From Agrococcus jejuensis (GTDB lineage: Bacteria; Actinomycetota; Actinomycetes; Actinomycetales; Microbacteriaceae), in NCBI RefSeq assembly GCF_900099705.1, contig NZ_LT629695.1:1984001-2048000 (forward strand): 64,000 nt of DNA, given 5' to 3'. The position numbers and the translations under genes are program-made. Below the pieces are notes generated by a model, which saw only the letters and a list, made by a program, of their open reading frames with translations, was not told the origin of the DNA and searched no databases. Positions 59,460 through 64,000 of this stretch are shown one piece after another (position 1 is the first letter of the stretch; the number at the start of each line of letters is the position of its first letter).

Positions 59460-59485
59460 TGGTTCATTACTCGACTAATGAACCA
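59460..59485. promoter_or_regulatory. GntR (YtrA-type) operator
   Basis: TGGTTCATTA-N6-TAATGAACCA is a perfect 10-bp inverted repeat in an AT-rich island. It is upstream of the GntR-ABC operon and overlaps where its promoter should be. The size and A/T content match YtrA operators. Confidence 0.82.
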
Positions 59486-59542
59486 CAGAACCGGGAGGGG
59501 GTCAAGGGTCGCGGTCCCTCCCGCTCCTAGGGTCGCCATCCA

Positions 59543-59580
59543 CCGCTCCCTGAGGTGCGAGCGGAGCGAGCCTCGAAGGG
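59543..59580 (-). repeat. Dispersed 38-bp repeat, copy B (reverse)
   Basis: Its reverse complement matches copy A at 46522-46559 with two changes. With copy C at 59622-59659 it forms a large inverted repeat around a 41-base spacer between the ABC operon and the acyltransferase-like gene. Confidence 0.8.
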
Positions 59581-59621
59581 TTCCCGACGAGGTCGGCGCA
59601 TCCAGGGGCCTCGGGTCGGCT

Positions 59622-59659
59622 CCTTTCGAGGCTCGCTGCGCTCGCACCTCAAGGAGCGG
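59622..59659 (+). repeat. Dispersed 38-bp repeat, copy C
   Basis: This copy matches copy A with one change near the left end. It lies 45 bases beyond the stop of the acyltransferase-like gene on the minus strand and may act in its termination together with copy B. Confidence 0.8.
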
Positions 59660-59704
59660 TCTTGGCAGGGAGCTCGCGAAGGGGGCTGATGATCGGGACG
59701 CGCG

Positions 59705-61021
59705 TCAGCGCGTCAGCGACTCGTCCCGCGGCGCCGCGAACGAGCGCGCGACCGCGCTCGCGATCCGCTCGAGCGGGCCCTTCGCATCCGCCCTGGCGAG
59801 CAGCGCGCCGAGCACGAGCGTGCCGAGCACGTGCAGGCCGAGGATGCCGAAGCCGGCGACGTACCAGGGCGGCAGCGTCGTCTCGCCGCCTGCCCCGACC
59901 GCGACCTCGCCGCCACCGGCGAGGCCCCACGCGACTGAGGCGGCGAGCAGTGCGCACACGTGCAGCGTGTAGATCGTGAACGGTGCCGCGCCGGCGGCGC
60001 GCACGGGCGCGAGCGCGCGCGGCAGGCGCGAGCCGGGCGGCAGCAGCGCCACGAGCGCCCCGATGACGGCGACGCCCACGCCGACGCCGCGGGCGACGTC
60101 GCCGATCGTGCCGGTGTGGGGGATCGCGGTCGCCTGCCACCACCACGACGCGTCGGGCGGCGTGCCGGTGCCGAAGCGCAGCAGCCATGGCAGCAGCTCG
60201 GTGAACCCCTGCTCGGCGGCCCACGCGTCGGCCTCCGCATCCATGACCCGCTGCGACACGACGGTCGCGGCGGTCCCGACGACGGCCCCGACGCCGAGCA
60301 GCCCGAGGCCCAGCACGCGCGCGCGATTCGTCGAGCGCGCCGCGAGCACCGCGCGAGCGACGAGGATGCCGACGGCCAGCATGGGCACCCACGTGACCGC
60401 CGGATACTCGCCGGTCGCGACCAGGTCGACGAGTGCCGCCCACGGCGAGCCATCGAGGTCGTCGCTGACGCGGTAGATGCCCTCGCCGAACCGCCACTCG
60501 CGCACCGCGAGCGCGATCTGCGAGCCGCCGAGCCACAGCGCGACGGCGACGGCGCCGACGACCCAGCTCGGCGCGAGCAGCAGCGGAGCGGCGACGACCA
60601 TCGCGAACGCGAGGAAGTTGAGCACGACGTAGACCGGCGGCGCCGTGGAGGCGAGCACGACGCCCACGGCGCCGACCACGATCGCCCGCCCCACCACCGA
60701 GCGCAGCGCCGCGCCGCGCGCGCCGCGAGCGAGCAGCGAGCGCGTCGCGAGCACGAGGCTCACGCCGGCGAGCACGGCGAAGAGCGACGACGCGTTGCCG
60801 TTCGCGCCCGCGATCACGACGTCGGCGACGTGCGCCTGCGCATCCGTGCCGCCCGTCCACGACGCGGCGACCGACGACAGCAGGTGGGCGCTCATCATGC
60901 CGACGATCGCGAGCCAGCGCGCGACGTCGATGGCGACGACGCGGGATGCGGTGGCCGAGCCCGATGCGGGCGTCCGGATGCTCGCGGCCGCGTCGGCGGC
61001 GGATGCGGGCGTCGCGCTCAT
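59705..61021 (-). CDS. Multi-helix membrane acyltransferase-like protein (DUF418/heparan-acetyltransferase type)
   Basis: The ATG at 61021 (MSATPASA) gives 438 residues; the only clear GGAGG is 15 bases upstream and directly abuts an earlier in-frame ATG at 61036, so the start is uncertain. About ten membrane helices are present. The first follows ASRVVAIDVARWLAIVGMMSAHLL, with the conserved His of this group. Later features are SSLFAVLAGVSLVLATR, YPAVTWVPMLAVGILVAR and GAAPFTIYTLHVCALL, again with a His. These match DUF418/DUF1624-like membrane acyltransferases, which move acyl groups to envelope sugars. The substrate is unknown. Confidence 0.8.
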   Translation of the reverse strand: MSATPASAADAAASIRTPASGSATASRVVAIDVARWLAIVGMMSAHLLSSVAASWTGGTDAQAHVADVVIAGANGNASSLFAVLAGVSLVLATRSLLARGARGAALRSVVGRAIVVGAVGVVLASTAPPVYVVLNFLAFAMVVAAPLLLAPSWVVGAVAVALWLGGSQIALAVREWRFGEGIYRVSDDLDGSPWAALVDLVATGEYPAVTWVPMLAVGILVARAVLAARSTNRARVLGLGLLGVGAVVGTAATVVSQRVMDAEADAWAAEQGFTELLPWLLRFGTGTPPDASWWWQATAIPHTGTIGDVARGVGVGVAVIGALVALLPPGSRLPRALAPVRAAGAAPFTIYTLHVCALLAASVAWGLAGGGEVAVGAGGETTLPPWYVAGFGILGLHVLGTLVLGALLARADAKGPLERIASAVARSFAAPRDESLTR

Positions 61022-61064
61022 GCGTCGATCATGCATCCTCCGCCCGTGCCCGACCCGCAGAGTC

Positions 61065-61108
61065 GAGGGTTTCGGCCCGATGCGACATCACATCGGGCCG
61101 AAACCCTC
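61065..61108. repeat. Inverted repeat, TTGAGGGTTTCGGCC family, copy 2
   Basis: Arms 61065-61082 and 61091-61108 are perfect over 18 bp with an eight-base loop. The right arm overlaps the stop codon of the ABC permease at 61107-61109. Confidence 0.78.
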
Positions 61109-62240
61109 AACTGCGCGGGGTGGGCCAGCGGAGCGCCTCGCGCAGCTTCACCGGCTTGCCCGTGCGCAGCAGCGACCGCTCGTACACGCGGCCCGCGAAC
61201 GTCACGACGAGCGCCGTCGTCGCCAGCACGATGCCGAACGACAGCAGCCCCTCCCACCACTCCATCGCACCGAGGTACGCGCGCATGGGCACCGCGACCG
61301 GCGCCGAGAACGGCACGTACGACATGATCTGCAGCGCCAGCGGGTTCGAGTTGAACAGGATGATCGCGAAGTACGGGATCATCACGAGCATCATGATCGG
61401 GCCCGTCGTCGACCCGAGATCCTCGGAGCGCGACACCATCGCCGCAGCTGCCGCGAACAGCGACGCCATGAGCACGAACCCGACGGTGAACAGCAGCACG
61501 AACCACGCGATGGGCGTGCCGAGGCCATCCACGATCACCGCGTTGTCGGTCGCGGCGCCGCCGATGAGCACGACCGCGGCGATGAGCGCGATCTGCACGA
61601 ACGCCAGCAGCGAGTTGCCGATGATCTTGCCCGCGAGCAGCGCGCGCGCCGGCACCGACGCGAGCAGGATCTCGACGATGCGGGTCTGCTTCTCCTCCAC
61701 GACCGACCCGGCGATGCCGTAGCCGAACGACATCGACGCCATCATGAACACGAGCCCGAAGCCGAGGCTGATGAGGTAGAGGATGCCGGGGTTCGGCGCC
61801 GACGGGTCGAGCAGCTCGACGTCGGGCGACAGCGACAGCGCCGCGATGAGCCCCTCGGGCGCCTCGCGCTCGCCGACCACGACGATGCCCGACGGGTCGT
61901 CGCTCGGCAGCACCGCCGCATCCACCTCCTCGGCCGCGACGAGGTCGCGCGCCGCGTCGGCGTCGTCGACGACCGTCACCTCGGTGTCGGGCAGGTCGGC
62001 GACCGCATCCTCGGTCTCGGCCACGACCGCGACGGTCGTCGTCGATTGGAACAGCTGCGGTCCGACCGACGAGAAGATCACTGCGGCGAGGGCGCCGAGC
62101 AGCACGATCGCCGCCGAGATCAGGTACGCCTTCGAGCGCAGGTTCACCATGATCTCGCGCTGCGCGACGATGCCGACGGCACGCCAGAACGGCACGCGGC
62201 TCGCGGCGTGCACGTGGCCGGTGGGGGATGCGGTGCTCAT
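61107..62240 (-). CDS. ABC-2 permease (NatB-like)
   Basis: The ATG at 62240 overlaps the ATPase stop as ATGA. The 377-residue protein has helix 1 after REIMVNLRSKAYLISA, then a large outer domain with repeated Asp/Glu (residues 65-160). Five more helices follow. The loop GSVVEEKQTRIVEILLASVPARALLAGKIIGNSLLAF is the signature of NatB/ABC-2 exporters. The pair probably exports a cation, drug or lipid-like molecule; NatAB itself exports sodium. Its last codons run into a repeat hairpin. Confidence 0.86.
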   Translation of the reverse strand: MSTASPTGHVHAASRVPFWRAVGIVAQREIMVNLRSKAYLISAAIVLLGALAAVIFSSVGPQLFQSTTTVAVVAETEDAVADLPDTEVTVVDDADAARDLVAAEEVDAAVLPSDDPSGIVVVGEREAPEGLIAALSLSPDVELLDPSAPNPGILYLISLGFGLVFMMASMSFGYGIAGSVVEEKQTRIVEILLASVPARALLAGKIIGNSLLAFVQIALIAAVVLIGGAATDNAVIVDGLGTPIAWFVLLFTVGFVLMASLFAAAAAMVSRSEDLGSTTGPIMMLVMIPYFAIILFNSNPLALQIMSYVPFSAPVAVPMRAYLGAMEWWEGLLSFGIVLATTALVVTFAGRVYERSLLRTGKPVKLREALRWPTPRS

Positions 62241-63121
62241 CGCACGACCTCCTGGAAGATCTCGGTCAGCGGGCGGGTGACGGGGGAGAACGCGCGCACG
62301 CCGCCGCGCTCGACGGCTTGGCTCAGCACGCGATCGGCAGCGGCCTCGTCGACGGCGGTGAAGCGCACCTCGCCGCCCGCGAGGTCCACGACCTCGACGC
62401 CCAGCGCATCCCGCACCCAGCCGGCGTCGCCCGTCGTGACGAGTCGCCACTCGGGGGAGGTGTGCGCGGCGCGGATCGACTCGCGCGTGCCGGCGGCGCG
62501 CACGCGGCCGTCGCCGATGATGACGAGCTCGTCGCACAGGCGCTCGACGACGTCGAGCTGGTGGCTCGAGAACAGCACGGGCGCGCCGGTGCGGGCGACG
62601 TCGCGCAGAACCTCGAGCGTGACCTCGACGGCCATGGGGTCGAGGCCCGAGAACGGCTCGTCGAGCACGAGCGCCGCCGGGTCGTGCACGAGCGCCGCGG
62701 CGATCTGCGCGCGCTGCTGGTTGCCGAGGCTCAGCGACTCGAGCGTGTCGTGGTGGCGCTCGCCGAGGCCGAGGCGCTCGAGCAGGTCGAGCGCGCGCCG
62801 CCGCGCCATCTTCGCGTCCAGGCCGTGCAACCGCGCGAGGTAGACGAGCTGGTCGTCGACGGGCATCTTCGGGTAGAGGCCGCGCTCCTCGGGCATGTAG
62901 CCGATGCGGGCACGGTAGTCGGCGCTCATGGGGGCGCCATCGACCTCGACGGTGCCGGCGCTCGGCTCGAGCACGCCGAGCAGGATGCGCATCGTCGTGG
63001 TCTTGCCGGCGCCGTTCGCGCCGACGAAGCCCGTCATGCGGCCGGGGTGGATGTCGAACGACACGTCGTGCAGCACCTGCGTCGTGCCGAACGACCTGTC
63101 GATGCCTCGCAGCTGGATCAT
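62237..63121 (-). CDS. ABC transporter ATPase (NatA-like)
   Basis: The ATG at 63121 gives 294 residues. Walker A is GANGAGKTT, the Q-loop region is IGYMPEERGLYPKM, signature LSLGNQQR, Walker B ALVLDEPFSGLDP and H-loop SSHQLDVVERL. The LSLGNQQ signature and the MPEERGLY motif are typical of NatA-like ATPases. A C-terminal regulatory domain of 90 residues follows. It pairs with the permease encoded next. Confidence 0.9.
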   Translation of the reverse strand: MIQLRGIDRSFGTTQVLHDVSFDIHPGRMTGFVGANGAGKTTTMRILLGVLEPSAGTVEVDGAPMSADYRARIGYMPEERGLYPKMPVDDQLVYLARLHGLDAKMARRRALDLLERLGLGERHHDTLESLSLGNQQRAQIAAALVHDPAALVLDEPFSGLDPMAVEVTLEVLRDVARTGAPVLFSSHQLDVVERLCDELVIIGDGRVRAAGTRESIRAAHTSPEWRLVTTGDAGWVRDALGVEVVDLAGGEVRFTAVDEAAADRVLSQAVERGGVRAFSPVTRPLTEIFQEVVR

Positions 63122-63232
63122 GCCTTCGACGCTACGGGCGGGCGGTGGCGGGCGGATCCGGCGAGGGGCGGATGCGCGGCTCCGCCGAGCGGGTGAGGGC
63201 GGCACCCGTCAGGTGATCGAGGACTCACCCAC

Positions 63233-63393
63233 CAGCTGGTCGAGGAGGCCCCGAGCCGAAGGCGAGGAGCCGTCACGAGACCTCGCGGCGAACCCGCTCG
63301 ACGCGACCATGCGCATGGCTGGGCAAGAGCGGCGGTCGCGTGGTCTCGTGACGCGTGCTCGCCCTTCGGGCTCGCGCGCTCCTCGACCAGCTG
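63233..63393. repeat. 161-bp imperfect inverted repeat
   Basis: Outer arms CAGCTGGTCGAGGAG (63233-63247) and CTCCTCGACCAGCTG (63379-63393) are perfect; further matches are GTCACGAGACC (63272-63282) with GGTCTCGTGAC (63342-63352). The remaining 285-base gap between the ABC operon and the pseudogene holds no supported gene. Confidence 0.75.
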
Positions 63394-63406
63394 CGGGGAG
63401 TCCGCG

Positions 63407-63657
63407 CTACGACCCCACCCCGTACACGAGCGTCACGTGCCCCGTCGCGTGCCGCTCCACATCCCGCAGCGTCAGCCCGCGCACGCCGAGCGTGGCTGGC
63501 GTGAACCCGCGTCCTTCTCGAGCCAGCGCATCTGCGACGAGTCGGTGCGATCGCCCTCGTCGGTCTCGACGGCGTCGAAGAAGGCCAGGCTGCCGTCGGT
63601 CGCGGCGGCGTAGCCGTCGACCGACACGATCTGCTCGAGCGTGATGGTGCCAATCAG
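63407..63657 (-). pseudogene. Remnant of a RibD/dihydrofolate-reductase-like gene
   Basis: The frame after the SRPBCC stop reads IGTITLEQIVSVDGYAAATDG and continues to SSQMRWLEKDA, the N-terminus of the RibD-C/dihydrofolate-reductase-like family. It then runs out of homology and stops in frame. In another frame the sequence continues GRGFTPATLGVRGLTLRDVERHATGHVTLVYGVGS, which fits the C-terminus of the same family. About 100 codons from the middle are missing and the frame is broken near 63505-63525. The ancestral ATG seems to be CTG now (CTGATTGGC). I infer an inactive gene. Confidence 0.72.
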
Positions 63658-64000
63658 CGGGCTCCCGCCAGCGCGACGTCGAGGTGCTCGAACGCCTGCG
63701 ACCAGCCGTCGTGCACCGAGTCGTCGGCACCGACGCGCGCATCCACGCCTGCCACGTGGAACGTCATCTCGGTGCGCCCGTCGGCCGTCTCGACGAGGTC
63801 GATCGTGAGGATGGGCGCCGCGTCGACCGGGTCGTCGGGGAAGCCCCACGAGCAGCGCAGCCGCTCGGGCTCGCGCACCTCGAGGTAGGTGCCGCCCGTC
63901 GGGTACTCGGTGCCGTCGGGGCCCGTCATGACGTAGCCGTAGCGGCCGCCGACGCGCAGGTCGACGTGCACGGAGGCGGGATCGGTCGTGACGTCGTGCG
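63654..64000 (-). CDS. SRPBCC/AHSA1-like protein, 5' end cut by the window
   Basis: The frame is open to the right edge, with 115 codons visible. The protein reads TTDPASVHVDLRVGGRYGYVMTGPDGTEYPTGGTYLEVREPERLRCSWGFPDD, then ILTIDLVETADGRTEMTFHVAG and DGWSQAFEHLDVAL. This is the second half of an SRPBCC (AHSA1) fold with its typical GWSQAFEHLD C-terminal helix. Such proteins bind hydrophobic ligands and often pair with a small regulator or a RibD-like reductase; the broken gene after it fits that habit. The true start is outside the window. Confidence 0.82.
   Translation of the reverse strand, partial: HDVTTDPASVHVDLRVGGRYGYVMTGPDGTEYPTGGTYLEVREPERLRCSWGFPDDPVDAAPILTIDLVETADGRTEMTFHVAGVDARVGADDSVHDGWSQAFEHLDVALAGAR

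Overview
The window is about 64 kb of very GC-rich, gene-dense chromosome. Short spacers, frequent GTG starts, 4-bp ATGA/GTGA overlaps, an HspR/HAIR heat-shock circuit, LPxTG and CWB2 surface proteins and an actinobacterial-type tad pilus locus point to a Gram-positive actinobacterium. I would guess the family Microbacteriaceae from gene content and word usage; no rRNA or marker gene is present to prove it. I see no tRNA, rRNA, CRISPR array, IS element or phage gene, so this looks like ordinary chromosome with locally accessory genes.

Layout. 1-4.3 kb: the 3' end of hspR, three tandem paralogous four-helix membrane proteins, a P-loop kinase and a coupled pair of small unknown genes. 4.4-14.8 kb: a 1306-residue LPxTG repeat protein, a sigma/anti-sigma fusion, a lipoprotein, a DoxX protein and a second LPxTG protein. 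15-23 kb: a 2216-residue secreted GH92 glycosidase with a LacI-type operator in front and a LacI regulator behind. 22.8-26.6 kb: a TetR regulator divergent from an NCS1 permease and an amidohydrolase. 26.6-30.6 kb: small metabolic and membrane genes. 30.7-33 kb: clpB without an N domain, under a HAIR operator. 33-42 kb: a heme-degrading-type protein, a DEAD-box helicase with a long leader, two more sigma/anti-sigma fusions, a ROK kinase, pyroglutamyl peptidase and a YdeI-like protein. 42-46 kb: threonine aldolase and an LPxTG 5'-nucleotidase. 45.8-54.4 kb: prepilin peptidase, TetR, then flp-tadE-tadG-cpaB-tadZ-tadA-tadB-tadC. 54.5-57.2 kb: an Erm-type rRNA methyltransferase with a 12-residue leader peptide, and a photolyase. 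57.4-63.1 kb: a GntR-controlled ABC operon, a membrane acyltransferase-like protein and a NatAB-type ABC pair. The right edge holds a decayed reductase gene and a partial SRPBCC gene.

The strongest observations are: (1) three separate single-chain proteins that join an ECF-like sigma factor to an HxxxCxxC anti-sigma zinc motif, membrane helices and an outer domain; (2) an Erm methyltransferase preceded by a tiny ORF ending in Arg-Ile-Arg-Arg-Ala, a candidate macrolide-sensing leader; (3) arrays of about 20-bp half-sites, one to three direct copies plus inverted copies, sitting within a few bases of gene ends and once supplying the clpB stop codon; (4) clear regulator/operator pairs for HspR, LacI, GntR and TetR proteins.
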